From a virus, in the IMG/VR virus record IMGVR_UViG_3300031857_000018, positions 105,329-169,328 of that record: a stretch of 64,000 nt of DNA; one strand, written 5' to 3'. The position numbers and the translations under genes were made by a program. The notes beneath the pieces were generated by a model that saw only the letters and a list, made by a program, of their open reading frames with translations, was not told where the DNA came from and ran no database searches. Below are positions 41,743 to 51,288 of the stretch, in pieces (position 1 is the stretch's first letter; every line of letters begins with the position of its first letter).

Positions 41743-42597
41743 TTATTCTTCAGAAACTGCTCGACCTATTTGTCTAGTCCAATCTAGGTCTGTGCGCACT
41801 ATAACATTTTTAGTCATTGCGGCTACTAACATTGTTCTGTCGACACCTAGTTGGTTTGCAAGATATGCTAACGCAGCTATGTCTTTAGGAAAACAATGCC
41901 CCCCAAAACCAAAATCGCCATCATGGCCAGGAACTGACCAATGTGAATTGCCCAATCGATCATCATAACGGGCATATTCGATTACTTTATCATAATCAAT
42001 GTTTAAACCTTGGCAGATCTGATACATTTCGTTTGCAAATGAAATTTTTGTGGCTAAGAATGTATTAGTTACATACTTGATCATTTCAGCAATGGTACTG
42101 CTTGTTTTAATGATTGGCACTTTAGGAAATGCCTTTTCAAAATATCGTTTAACAATTGTAGTAGCAGAGTTAGGTCCTCCGAGTATGATTCGATTTTGAT
42201 TTTTATAATCATCAACTGCGTTAGACTCTGTTAAGAACTCTGGATTAAACACAATATCCAATTCAGTGTATAATTTATTTAATCGATCTGTTGTTCCTGG
42301 TGGAATAGTAGACTTAACAACTACAATATAATTTTTCTTATTGTATGCAATTACGTTGTTTTGAATTTCTGTTAGTGCAACATTTAAAATTTTTAAATCA
42401 CATTCACCAGATTTCATCATCGGAGTAGGAACACATACAAATGCAATATCAGTGTTTAAAACTACATCTTCGATGCCGTTAACATTGCGAAATTTGTTTC
42501 CATCTTTATCATATGCTTTAATATCAAATACATGTTGCATTCCTAATCGCACAGCATTTCCTACAAACCCCTGGCCAATAATTCCTAATGTATTCAT
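41743..42597 (-). CDS. UDP-glucose/GDP-mannose dehydrogenase, short form
   Basis: 284 residues. NAD-binding GQGFVGN near the N-terminus, VVKSTIPPGTTDR, FNPEFLTESNA and the catalytic Cys in FGGHCFPKD. Makes UDP-glucuronate-type sugars. It ends at ~280, lacking the C-terminal nucleotide-binding domain of the full ~440-residue enzyme. Last gene of the glycan operon. Confidence 0.82.
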   Translation of the reverse strand: MNTLGIIGQGFVGNAVRLGMQHVFDIKAYDKDGNKFRNVNGIEDVVLNTDIAFVCVPTPMMKSGECDLKILNVALTEIQNNVIAYNKKNYIVVVKSTIPPGTTDRLNKLYTELDIVFNPEFLTESNAVDDYKNQNRIILGGPNSATTIVKRYFEKAFPKVPIIKTSSTIAEMIKYVTNTFLATKISFANEMYQICQGLNIDYDKVIEYARYDDRLGNSHWSVPGHDGDFGFGGHCFPKDIAALAYLANQLGVDRTMLVAAMTKNVIVRTDLDWTRQIGRAVSEE

Positions 42598-42598
42598 A

Positions 42599-43456
42599 TT
42601 ACAATCCGTTAATATATTGCTTTAATTTATCTGTCGGTGTCCAATTTAATAATTCTAACGCTACATCTCGTTCACGTAATGTTATACGATAGTTTCCTTT
42701 TTGATCTGGTAAATATGTTGTTGTGCAATTGAACTTCTCTATAAACATGGCTGCTACTTCATTCATTGAATAATTTACTCCAGTACCCAATTCCCACGCA
42801 TCCTCGATATAATGTTCAGTTTCCATGATTCGAATCAATCCATCAACAATGTGGTCTACATGTGTGAAATCTCTGCGCTGTTCGCCATCACCAATAATAG
42901 TAATTGGTTGTCCGTCTCGTACTTGTTTTCTCCAAATTCCAATCACAGCTGCATAGTCGCCATCCACAATTTCATTTGGTCCATACACATTGTAAAATCT
43001 TGCAATCTGCACTTTAAGTCCATAACACTCTTCATACATCTTACAAATTTCTTCTCCTAAGAACTTGCTTAAAGCATATGGTGAAATCCTAGGATTATGC
43101 CAACGGGATGATGATCCTGCATACACAACCTTTGCATCCGTATGTCTAGCATATTCTAAAACTTTGAAAGTTCCTGTTGTGTTTGCGTCATATGTTTCTA
43201 ATGGTAGTTTAAATGATATTTGAATACGTGCAACTGCAGCAATATGGAATATAACATCAAATTTATCAACTGCTGGATTAAATATATTATCAATGTTATT
43301 AACATCATCTATAATGTATTTAACATTCTCTATTTTATTGTCCAATGTGCCGCAAGATAAATTGTCAATACATGTTACGCCATGTCCTAATGCAACCAAT
43401 TGTTTACATAAGTTTGAGCCAATAAAGCCTAGCCCACCTGTTACTAAAATTTTCAT
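42599..43456 (-). CDS. NAD-dependent sugar epimerase/dehydratase
   Basis: 285 residues, short-chain extended fold: GGLGFIGSNL NAD motif, SSSRWHNPRISPYALSKFLG with the YxxxK catalytic pair, and ARFYNVYGPNE. UDP-glucose 4-epimerase-like. Feeds nucleotide sugars to neighbouring glycosyltransferases. Confidence 0.85.
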   Translation of the reverse strand: MKILVTGGLGFIGSNLCKQLVALGHGVTCIDNLSCGTLDNKIENVKYIIDDVNNIDNIFNPAVDKFDVIFHIAAVARIQISFKLPLETYDANTTGTFKVLEYARHTDAKVVYAGSSSRWHNPRISPYALSKFLGEEICKMYEECYGLKVQIARFYNVYGPNEIVDGDYAAVIGIWRKQVRDGQPITIIGDGEQRRDFTHVDHIVDGLIRIMETEHYIEDAWELGTGVNYSMNEVAAMFIEKFNCTTTYLPDQKGNYRITLRERDVALELLNWTPTDKLKQYINGL

Positions 43457-43466
43457 ATTCTAATTT

Positions 43467-44231
43467 CTATTTGTTTGTTATAAATTTTTTGTTTGTTAAT
43501 GGATCGTGTCCTATGTATCCACCCCATTTGTATCGGGCATATTCATGGCCGGCTTGTTCTGCCAAGTTACGTTTCTCTCCATTTGCAGAAACTGCCGCAA
43601 AGTGATAAAAATGACAGTTCCATGTTCTTAGCATACGTAGTCCTGATAGTTGACATTTTAAAAAAAAGTCCCAATCGGCTACCATACCCATTTCATAATT
43701 TTCATCCCATCCGCCAACTCGAAGATAATCAAGCTTTGACATAAAGATAGGAAGTGTGGATCCACATTCCTCAGTTTTATCCCCAGATGCATAATGATAA
43801 TCAAACAACCAAAATGCTTCAAGATCGAATGATGCAATGTCAGTTCCTAAATTTTCTATAATAAACTGAGGAAACATACTAGGAAACGGTTCTACTTGAT
43901 TAGGTGTTATTACAGCACCTTCTTGCCATTCTTCTTCCAATGTAGAATCCCAAAATCTTGGAAACACGTTATCGTCATTAACAATAAGTATTTTATCATA
44001 TCGCGAATTGTATACACCTAGATTAGTTCCCCGACATTGACCTGCATTTTGTTCTAAGTTCAATATATCAATTGAATCTTTCCAACGGTCTAAGACCTCT
44101 TTATTCAAGTCATAGTACCCGTCTACAACAACGATAATCTGATTTTTATTGCATTGTCCTTCAATTGCAGAACGCAAACAAAGATCCAATGCGTCTGGAC
44201 TTTTATATGTAGGAATTATTACTGATATCAT
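43467..44231 (-). CDS. family 2 glycosyltransferase
   Basis: 254 residues from MISVIIPTYKSPDALDLCLR (ORF open to 44264). GT-A fold with VIIPTYKSP, VVVDGYYD and the metal-binding VNDDNVF. C-terminal half carries NYEMGMVADWDFFLKCQLSG typical of GT2 enzymes. Overlaps the next gene by 4 bp. Confidence 0.8.
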   Translation of the reverse strand: MISVIIPTYKSPDALDLCLRSAIEGQCNKNQIIVVVDGYYDLNKEVLDRWKDSIDILNLEQNAGQCRGTNLGVYNSRYDKILIVNDDNVFPRFWDSTLEEEWQEGAVITPNQVEPFPSMFPQFIIENLGTDIASFDLEAFWLFDYHYASGDKTEECGSTLPIFMSKLDYLRVGGWDENYEMGMVADWDFFLKCQLSGLRMLRTWNCHFYHFAAVSANGEKRNLAEQAGHEYARYKWGGYIGHDPLTNKKFITNK

Positions 44232-44923
44232 AGTGTTGACCAATCTGTTAATGGTGATAACCAAGCTGTTTCACCATGGGTAGCATAACCAGGAATCGGT
44301 GTTATTAACAATTGGTTTTGTTTTCTCAATTCTAAAAACATATGAAAATCATTAGGATGTGTACCGGCTGTGTGTGTTCTCAGAATTGTTTCTGTAAATT
44401 TCAATGTTGATACTTTGCTAGCAAATGTCATCGTAGTTGAATTAGTAATTTTCCAATGGCATGAATCCGTTAAGTAAATACGGGTATCTTCAGCACCGCC
44501 TTCACAGTATGGATTTCCGCCGCGGCTTGGATCTAAGTACTTGTCTGGATGATCGTATAGTGCAACGAATGATGCACCTAAGTCAAATCCTTGTTTCAAT
44601 ACATCTGGAGAACCTTGCTTATGTAAATAATCATTTTCTACAAAATACACAATTTCATCATCTGCATAGGTTAATGCTTTATCTAACGCTAAATTGAATG
44701 TGCCGGCACCATTACCAACCGATACCTGAATGATATTTGCTGGGTCAATGTATCGTTTAATCATTGCTAACGTAGCATCACTACAATTGTCCGCAATAAT
44801 TAGAATGTCATAAATATGATTAAAAAATACATTGCAGAAATTTTTTAAACATGATTCATTGTTGATGTAGTCTGGCTTTACTTTATTGTAACCAGCATCT
44901 GATATTCTATATATTATTTTCAT
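44228..44923 (-). CDS. glycosyltransferase-like protein, GT-A type
   Basis: 231 residues. IIADNCSDATLAMI, GNGAGTFNLALDKALTYA and YFVENDYLH (an E-N-D in place of D-x-D) follow the GT-A order. Donor and acceptor unknown. Member of the coupled glycan operon. Confidence 0.65.
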   Translation of the reverse strand: MKIIYRISDAGYNKVKPDYINNESCLKNFCNVFFNHIYDILIIADNCSDATLAMIKRYIDPANIIQVSVGNGAGTFNLALDKALTYADDEIVYFVENDYLHKQGSPDVLKQGFDLGASFVALYDHPDKYLDPSRGGNPYCEGGAEDTRIYLTDSCHWKITNSTTMTFASKVSTLKFTETILRTHTAGTHPNDFHMFLELRKQNQLLITPIPGYATHGETAWLSPLTDWSTL

Positions 44924-45876
44924 TTTAAAAATACGTTGTTAAACTGTTTCATTACCAACTCTGGTGAATACATTGAATATGCATTCCAATTTTCATGTTT
45001 ATTTATAATATCCGGAAAATTTGTTAAAATTCCAATTAATTCGTCATAGTTGTTATAGATTATTGATTTATCTCCTAGCATTTCAATATGTGCTAAATCA
45101 TTGAATCCGGAATCACACCACGATGTTGTTATAATTGGTTTATTTTTTACAGAAAATTCAGCTACAGTTAAACCAAATGATTCTCCTCCATTTCTTGCGT
45201 GTATACACGCATCACATGTATTAATAAATCCAATCTTTGTAGTCATATCAGATGTGCCACTTATAAAAAATACATTTGACTCATCGCAAAATTGATTAGA
45301 ATTCATAAACAAAAAATACATATTTTTGTTAGCTCGTGCAACATTTATAACAGCTTCGCGAGCAAATGGAATATTAAATGAATCCGGGCCGCCATAATAT
45401 CCAAATACTAGTGCATCTGTTGGTATATTAAAAAATTGACGATAGTTTTCCATATGGTCGTATTTTAAAATATCAACAATATGCGGGACAAATGGCAATG
45501 TACCGCCTGACATTTGTGTTGATAACCATTTAGATACATATGCATATACATCTCCGTGTGGATCATGTAACTGAAAAACGGAATGTACTAAATTTTTAGC
45601 ATTCGGTACTAGTTTGCCATCATTCATACCAGCTTTTATATAATAAACGGCATCAATTTGATTTTGATCGATATAAGATATAACATCATCAAATTTGTCA
45701 TATAAAAATACATTAAACTGTTTTTGAAATTTATCCAATGCAGCTAAATCTGAGTTTCGATTTGATATAATTACTGAATCATTGTTTAATAATTCTTGAT
45801 TATAATATGCATAATCAAATAAGGCAATTTCAGTTCCTCGAAGGCCTAGTTGTTCACTATGAAATGCAATTTTCAT
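44920..45876 (-). CDS. GT4-like glycosyltransferase
   Basis: 318 residues, GT-B type: HSEQLGLRGTEIALFDYA at the N-terminus and CIHARNGGESFGLTVAEFSV (the E-x7-E nucleotide-sugar site) at ~240. Overlaps neighbours by 4 bp. Confidence 0.75.
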   Translation of the reverse strand: MKIAFHSEQLGLRGTEIALFDYAYYNQELLNNDSVIISNRNSDLAALDKFQKQFNVFLYDKFDDVISYIDQNQIDAVYYIKAGMNDGKLVPNAKNLVHSVFQLHDPHGDVYAYVSKWLSTQMSGGTLPFVPHIVDILKYDHMENYRQFFNIPTDALVFGYYGGPDSFNIPFAREAVINVARANKNMYFLFMNSNQFCDESNVFFISGTSDMTTKIGFINTCDACIHARNGGESFGLTVAEFSVKNKPIITTSWCDSGFNDLAHIEMLGDKSIIYNNYDELIGILTNFPDIINKHENWNAYSMYSPELVMKQFNNVFLK

Positions 45877-46562
45877 ATATTTAAAAAGTTGTTTAATTTG
45901 TTAATGTTCATTGTAATATCACCAGGTACCCGATCAGGCTTATACGATGGTTTAACTCGATCATTGGTTTTTATTGCTAAGTCGTATATAGTTTTAGAAT
46001 CTGTACCAACATTGTAGACTCCAGTTGCTTGTTGATGAATCAGTTTAACAATTAAATTGCTAATAACATCTACAGAATCACAATTTGTATGTATATCTAC
46101 CCAAGCAGTATCATACGGAAATGGATTAGGTTTATGTGATAATCGACAAATTAAATAGTTGTTACTTCGTAATTGAACTAATGCATCGCCAACTAATTTT
46201 GTGTAACCATACCAAGTTGGTATGTGAACTGGGACATCGGTTTCTGATGCTACTGGTACAGAGCCGGCATAGATATAATCGGTAGAAATATGAATTAATT
46301 TTTTGTTAGTCGAATTGCATACATCAATTAAATCGTTGAGAGCTTGAAGATTAACGTCCCACGCTGTTTGCATATCTACGCCGTATGTATCAGTATATGC
46401 AATACAGTTAACTACAGTATCGTATGAATCATTTAGTAAATGTGACCATTCTGATAACTGAGTAATATCAATATTGTTATGTGTTCTGGAAATATAGTCC
46501 CAATTGGTTTGCCGAATTAATTCTTGTCCCAATAAGCCTTGTCCGAGTACAACTACGTTCAA
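45873..46562 (-). CDS. RmlD-like dTDP-4-dehydrorhamnose reductase
   Basis: 229 residues. GQGLLGQEL NAD motif, VNCIAYTDTYGVD, ISTDYIYAG and YGYTKLVGD with the YxxxK pair. Likely reduces a 4-keto-6-deoxy sugar. Shorter than RmlD (~290). Works with the RfbH-like dehydrase gene next to it. Confidence 0.78.
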   Translation of the reverse strand: MNVVVLGQGLLGQELIRQTNWDYISRTHNNIDITQLSEWSHLLNDSYDTVVNCIAYTDTYGVDMQTAWDVNLQALNDLIDVCNSTNKKLIHISTDYIYAGSVPVASETDVPVHIPTWYGYTKLVGDALVQLRSNNYLICRLSHKPNPFPYDTAWVDIHTNCDSVDVISNLIVKLIHQQATGVYNVGTDSKTIYDLAIKTNDRVKPSYKPDRVPGDITMNINKLNNFLNI

Positions 46563-47848
46563 AATTTAAAATCCTTTATAACTTGTTCTATATACATAAA
46601 TACCTCATCCGTATAATGTGGTGCTGCTCCAATAAAGAACACTGAATCTAAAACTTTGTTAGCTTCTGGATATTTAGATGAATCATCTAAAAAACTATAA
46701 CCTGGATGTAGTAATATGTTCCCGGCAAAATAGTTTCTTGTTTGTATTTTATTCTTTTCTAGATGTTCTACTAGTTTATGTTTCAGCCCCGGTGTTTCGC
46801 ATATGAATGGAGTTCCAAACCAACATGGTTCTGCTGATTCTAAGGTTACCGGAGTTCGTAAATTTGGTATATGCTTTAAAAATATATCACTAATTACAGT
46901 TTTTGATCTTTTTCGTTTTGATTCAATATCATCTAGTTTTTTCAACTGTTCGATGCCGATGGCTCCTTGTAAATCTAATGGCTTAAGATTATACCCCATT
47001 TCTGAAAATACATACTTATGATCAATTACGCCATCGTAATTATCTAACCACTTATCAAAACGATTACCGCATGTGCCACACGCTAATAGATTTGCTGATC
47101 CTATACAATAGCAGTCGCGACCCCACCAACTAATTGACACAAATAACTTTTTTAATTCATCATCATTTGTACAAATCATTCCGCCTTCTCCGGTGGATAT
47201 ATGATGTGCTGGGTAGAATGAATTTGAAAATGCAACGTAATATTCATTTAAATATTTGCCATTCCATTTAGATCCTAAACTATCACAATTATCCCCAACA
47301 AGTTTCAAATTGTATTTTTCACATAGTTCTAGTAATCTATCAATGTTCGGTGGATTACCTAGTACTGGAGAAACAAAGATTGCTTTTGTTTTTGGAGTAA
47401 TTTTTTGTTCAAGTAAATCCAAATCAAAATTCAAGGTGTCCCATTCAATATCAACAAAAATTGGTTTTAATCGATGTTGATAAATTACTGATATTGTAGT
47501 TGCAAACCCAACAGGCGACACTATAATTTCATCATCATCAGCCCAATTAAATCTACGCTTCAATGCAGCAATCAAAACCAAATTGGCTGAACTACCTGAG
47601 TTTACCATGTGTGAATGTTTAACATTGAACTTTTTACTAAACTCGAGTTCAAACTTATAAACTCGTTCTCCGGTAGTAATCCATTTACCATTCAAAAATG
47701 AATGAATTGCAGCTTCGGTTTCTTTTTCATCCCAATATGGTCCTGAGTAATATATTGGAGTAGTGCCCGGTATAAAATTTTTATTATTGTAAATATATGG
47801 AGCTACGTGATTGCCAATTAATGTTTGTATGTCGCTTTTTTGTATCAT
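46559..47848 (-). CDS. RfbH-like CDP-4-keto-6-deoxy-glucose 3-dehydrase
   Basis: 429 residues, aspartate-aminotransferase fold of the DegT/DnrJ group. In SFYPAHHISTGEGGM a His (215/216) takes the place of the PLP-binding Lys, the mark of the E1 dehydrase rather than an aminotransferase. Cysteines at 188, 246, 248 and 257/260 (GRDCYC...ACGTCGNRF) match the [2Fe-2S] site of that enzyme. Points to a 3,6-dideoxyhexose product. Confidence 0.82.
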   Translation of the reverse strand: MIQKSDIQTLIGNHVAPYIYNNKNFIPGTTPIYYSGPYWDEKETEAAIHSFLNGKWITTGERVYKFELEFSKKFNVKHSHMVNSGSSANLVLIAALKRRFNWADDDEIIVSPVGFATTISVIYQHRLKPIFVDIEWDTLNFDLDLLEQKITPKTKAIFVSPVLGNPPNIDRLLELCEKYNLKLVGDNCDSLGSKWNGKYLNEYYVAFSNSFYPAHHISTGEGGMICTNDDELKKLFVSISWWGRDCYCIGSANLLACGTCGNRFDKWLDNYDGVIDHKYVFSEMGYNLKPLDLQGAIGIEQLKKLDDIESKRKRSKTVISDIFLKHIPNLRTPVTLESAEPCWFGTPFICETPGLKHKLVEHLEKNKIQTRNYFAGNILLHPGYSFLDDSSKYPEANKVLDSVFFIGAAPHYTDEVFMYIEQVIKDFKF

Positions 47849-48558
47849 TGTTGTGTATAATTTTTAAATTCAGTAACTGATGGAAATTCTGTTAACTTGC
47901 CAAAATGTTGTTCTAACAATGGATCAAATTCAAACGGCGGTGTGCCATTAAATGGTGTTGTATACTGATAGTTTCCCCATTTATGTTTAACGTATTCTGC
48001 ATTATGTTGACCAACCTTTAAGCTAGGAGAATTTGGATCAGTAGATGTGGAATTTCCGTTAAACATACTAGGAACATTTAGATTTATGTTTTGTACATTA
48101 TGCAATTTACAGCGATGGTCATAATCGTTATCTTCACACCCAGCCCATAGTATATTTTCATCAAATCTACCAACCGTATTAAATATGTCTCGATGCATGC
48201 AATATAGTGCATATCCAAATCCGTTATTGTATGTGGTAGCTAATGATGTGGCAGTTGAATTATCCCACAATGCATCCAGAATTTCCAAACTGAATCTGGA
48301 ATCTTCTTCACTAACAATAACTTTTTCTAGTCCCATATGGTTGAATGCGATATCACATATAAAATTCCATCCTCCTGCGCAGCCAATATTGGTTGTGGTT
48401 GTATAGACATCAAAATTATCAGTTATATACGAATTTAGTTGCTGTCGCCCGTTATCGATAAAGTAAAATTGATATTCATCAGAATAATTGGCTAAATTGA
48501 ACCATTCAGTAAAATAATCATTTGCATTATATCCTAATACAAAAACATGTTTTTTCAT
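47845..48558 (-). CDS. GT2-like glycosyltransferase
   Basis: 237 residues. FVLGYNANDYFTEW, NIGCAGGWNFICDIA and IVSEEDSRF, then GRFDENILWAGCEDNDY: GT-A order with an acidic metal site. Polysaccharide or protein glycosylation presumed. Confidence 0.68.
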   Translation of the reverse strand: MKKHVFVLGYNANDYFTEWFNLANYSDEYQFYFIDNGRQQLNSYITDNFDVYTTTTNIGCAGGWNFICDIAFNHMGLEKVIVSEEDSRFSLEILDALWDNSTATSLATTYNNGFGYALYCMHRDIFNTVGRFDENILWAGCEDNDYDHRCKLHNVQNINLNVPSMFNGNSTSTDPNSPSLKVGQHNAEYVKHKWGNYQYTTPFNGTPPFEFDPLLEQHFGKLTEFPSVTEFKNYTQQ

Positions 48559-49439
48559 AATAAACTTTCTATAATTTGTTCTATAACTTCACTATCTGTA
48601 TAATAAGGATTCATCATCAAATGTCCAACCGTTTCAAAATATTTATCTGGTCCTAGTTGTGGAGACTCTATCTTTTTTAATACTCCGTTAGGTCCGTATA
48701 ATTGATATATGAAATCTCCAGTTAAAATAGTGCGACACCCTACCCCGGCAGCTAAATTTGCTAACCCGCCTTCAGTTCCTATAAATGCATCGCAATGCTT
48801 TAAAACAGACGCTTCAAACAAAATTGACTTTGTATCAGTATCTGCTACATGTATAGTTTGTTGTTGATTTGCTGAATCAAACCCAATTGGATACAATGTA
48901 AAATGTTCCTGTAAGCCATCAATTATATATTGAATATCGCGATGACTACCACCGTAACCTAAATTAGGAACATCGACTCCGGCTTCATACTGTTCCGGTG
49001 TAAATAAATAGGTTTTTGGTTGCCAATTGGACATTACTCCTATAACCGGCTTACCTGTTTCTTGTCGAATATCGTTTATATATTTTTCTGCTACAACATC
49101 GTATTCTGGTGTAGTGTATATTTGATATGATTTTGAAACAACATCAAACCCTGCTTGTTGTTGATATTCTTCACATGGCGTAATTTCATAATGTAACTCA
49201 CTTAATTCAATAACACGATCATATCCAGATAATTCCAAAACCGGTCTAGGTCCAGGAATACTAGAAACAAATACTTGGTTGATAAATGGATTATTAGCAA
49301 CAAGCTGTTGCATTTGTGGAAATCCAATTAAATAATCAACTTGTGTATATTGTGTTGATAATGTTTCTGCTAATGATGTAGCAAACATAATGTCACCAAA
49401 GAAACCATATGTAACTACTAAACATTTAGTATTTTGCAT
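48555..49439 (-). CDS. GT9-like (heptosyltransferase-type) glycosyltransferase
   Basis: 294 residues, GT-B. VTYGFFGDIMFATSLAETL at the N-terminus and AFIGTEGGLANLAAGVGCRT at ~230 are the GT9 hallmarks. GT9 enzymes build LPS core and similar glycans. Confidence 0.75.
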   Translation of the reverse strand: MQNTKCLVVTYGFFGDIMFATSLAETLSTQYTQVDYLIGFPQMQQLVANNPFINQVFVSSIPGPRPVLELSGYDRVIELSELHYEITPCEEYQQQAGFDVVSKSYQIYTTPEYDVVAEKYINDIRQETGKPVIGVMSNWQPKTYLFTPEQYEAGVDVPNLGYGGSHRDIQYIIDGLQEHFTLYPIGFDSANQQQTIHVADTDTKSILFEASVLKHCDAFIGTEGGLANLAAGVGCRTILTGDFIYQLYGPNGVLKKIESPQLGPDKYFETVGHLMMNPYYTDSEVIEQIIESLL

Positions 49440-49797
49440 AACTTTTTTCTTCTATAAATGTAGACCCATATTTCAAGTTGATTTGTTTTTTAATATCAGC
49501 TCTGAGGTCGTTTGTAATGTATACTTGTCGAGCATATTCCACAAACATGTCATCAAACTGTTTTCTGGATTCCATTTCTCGTAAAACATCTTCAATATCC
49601 CACAGTTTAACATTTATTGCAACTAACTGCTCATAATCAGACATTGCAATATTCAAATCCGCAAAAACTATTTCATGCAAATACAAGTATTCGCGATTAA
49701 CATTTTCCAACTTGGCAGAATCGGTTATCTTTTGTCGTTTAATGTCTAAGATTGAAAGCTTATCAACAATCTCCCCTACTGATACTTCTATATTCAT
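49426..49797 (-). CDS. DUF6165-like protein
   Basis: 123 residues. EVSVGEIVDKLSILDIKRQK, then LWDIEDVLREMESR: helical, matching a family of unknown function often seen with glycan genes. Overlaps GT9 by 14 bp. Confidence 0.6.
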   Translation of the reverse strand: MNIEVSVGEIVDKLSILDIKRQKITDSAKLENVNREYLYLHEIVFADLNIAMSDYEQLVAINVKLWDIEDVLREMESRKQFDDMFVEYARQVYITNDLRADIKKQINLKYGSTFIEEKSYAKY

Positions 49798-50543
49798 TGT
49801 TCAACACGATAATTAGTACTTTTAATCCAACGCACATTGGGCAGGCCTGCGACGAATTCTTCAATATCTGCTTTCACATTACGATACCCTAAATGTCGAT
49901 ATTCATATGCCCGAGCAAATAATTGTCGACCTTCAACAAAGTCTTTTTGATGTTCCACGGTCTTTTTTGACATATCTCCGTTGTCAGCATGATATAGGCA
50001 TAAGAATGTACCTGTTTCATTTCTTACAGGTGTGTATCCAGCCCATTTAAAACGTTCTCTGAGATCTTCATCTTCATTTCCCCATCCTTTGTATAATGGA
50101 TTCAATCCGTTAATTGCATCCCATTGTTCTTTGCGGATTACAACTACGCCACCATAAAAGTTTTCATCGATACCATCTTCCCATTTACGATACCCACCTG
50201 GAATATCATAATAGTCTCGTTTGGTTAGATCTGGATTCACAAAAATTCCTTTGCGAGCTGGCAATACTGGTTGGTCTGCAATTGCATAACTAACATCGTC
50301 AGTTGGACAATAATCAACTTGATGCAACACAATGATGTTACCGGTTGCAACTTGTGCTGCTACATTCTGTGTGTTTGCTAAATTGAAATTGTCTGTATCG
50401 TTTTGTTCAGACACAATAATTTCAAAATCCATTCCTTCAAAATGTTTAAATAGTGCCGGAATCAATGTTTCTAAATGTTCTTTACGGTCACGATAAGGAA
50501 TAATAATTGAATACTTATCGTTTGAAATTTGCGATTCTGTCAT
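49794..50543 (-). CDS. GT7-like (galactosyltransferase C-terminal-type) glycosyltransferase
   Basis: 249 residues. IIIPYRDRKEHLETLIPALF and NFYGGVVVIRKEQWDAINGL, then YKGWGNEDEDLRER: the order of beta-1,4-galactosyltransferase-like GT7 enzymes, more familiar from animals but also in phages and bacteria. Confidence 0.75.
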   Translation of the reverse strand: MTESQISNDKYSIIIPYRDRKEHLETLIPALFKHFEGMDFEIIVSEQNDTDNFNLANTQNVAAQVATGNIIVLHQVDYCPTDDVSYAIADQPVLPARKGIFVNPDLTKRDYYDIPGGYRKWEDGIDENFYGGVVVIRKEQWDAINGLNPLYKGWGNEDEDLRERFKWAGYTPVRNETGTFLCLYHADNGDMSKKTVEHQKDFVEGRQLFARAYEYRHLGYRNVKADIEEFVAGLPNVRWIKSTNYRVEQ

Positions 50544-51288
50544 ATTGATGTACTACTTTATATTGTGAAACTGTGTTTAAATCAAATGCAACTAACCCTG
50601 CGTTAATTACATGTAAATGCACTGCAAACTTATCTTCTAATGTGGTAAATTTGGTTTGCTCTTTGTATTTGGTTTGTATGAGGTAATTAAATGATGTTTG
50701 ATCTGCTACTTTAAGTTTACCGGCAGATAACAAATAAATATCCATACACATTTCTTGAACTAATGCCAAAGGACCTCCCCATACACCGACATTATGTACT
50801 TGTTTATCTGACAATACATCTATTCCAATCAAGCCTAAGTTCACATATACATGTTCTTTGTTCCATGCTTCTTGGTTGTAAGTAATAATTTCGCTCGTTG
50901 CTGTGATCTTATCTGGATCTAGTCCGTCAAATGGATTTGAGTTAAAATATACATCTCGTACATCCGTAATAATAACGTGTGCATGATCTGCTGTTTTTAG
51001 ATAGGACCATATATGGAAGAAACGAACATTGTGAATCAGATTATATGATGATTCAACTGTCATTGTTCCGGTATTGGTGGTAAATTCTGGCAATTCTCTG
51101 CCCCAGCAGTCAAATGTAGGATTCATGATCGATACATTGTTTTCTTTGAGATATTCTACCAATGTGTCTGTTGCATTATAAATAAGCAACATTCTTTCTA
51201 CATTCTCAAAATTAGATGTCTCAACCCAACCCTGCACATCTGCGACTGTATAATTGCCTGAGATAGCTCCTATTAATAAATTTTTCAT
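50515..51288 (-). CDS. putative glycosyltransferase, D-x-D type
   Basis: 257 residues. Helical N-terminus, then HVIITDVRDVYFNSNPFDGL with a D-V-R-D metal motif, and LKVADQTSFNYLIQTKYK. Fits a nucleotide-sugar transferase. Family not certain. Confidence 0.6.
   Translation of the reverse strand: MKNLLIGAISGNYTVADVQGWVETSNFENVERMLLIYNATDTLVEYLKENNVSIMNPTFDCWGRELPEFTTNTGTMTVESSYNLIHNVRFFHIWSYLKTADHAHVIITDVRDVYFNSNPFDGLDPDKITATSEIITYNQEAWNKEHVYVNLGLIGIDVLSDKQVHNVGVWGGPLALVQEMCMDIYLLSAGKLKVADQTSFNYLIQTKYKEQTKFTTLEDKFAVHLHVINAGLVAFDLNTVSQYKVVHQYDRIANFKR

Noticed and set aside
44228-44923. Assignment to a specific glycosyltransferase family
   Set aside because: The metal site is E-N-D rather than D-x-D and no family-specific motif is clear, so only a general call was kept.
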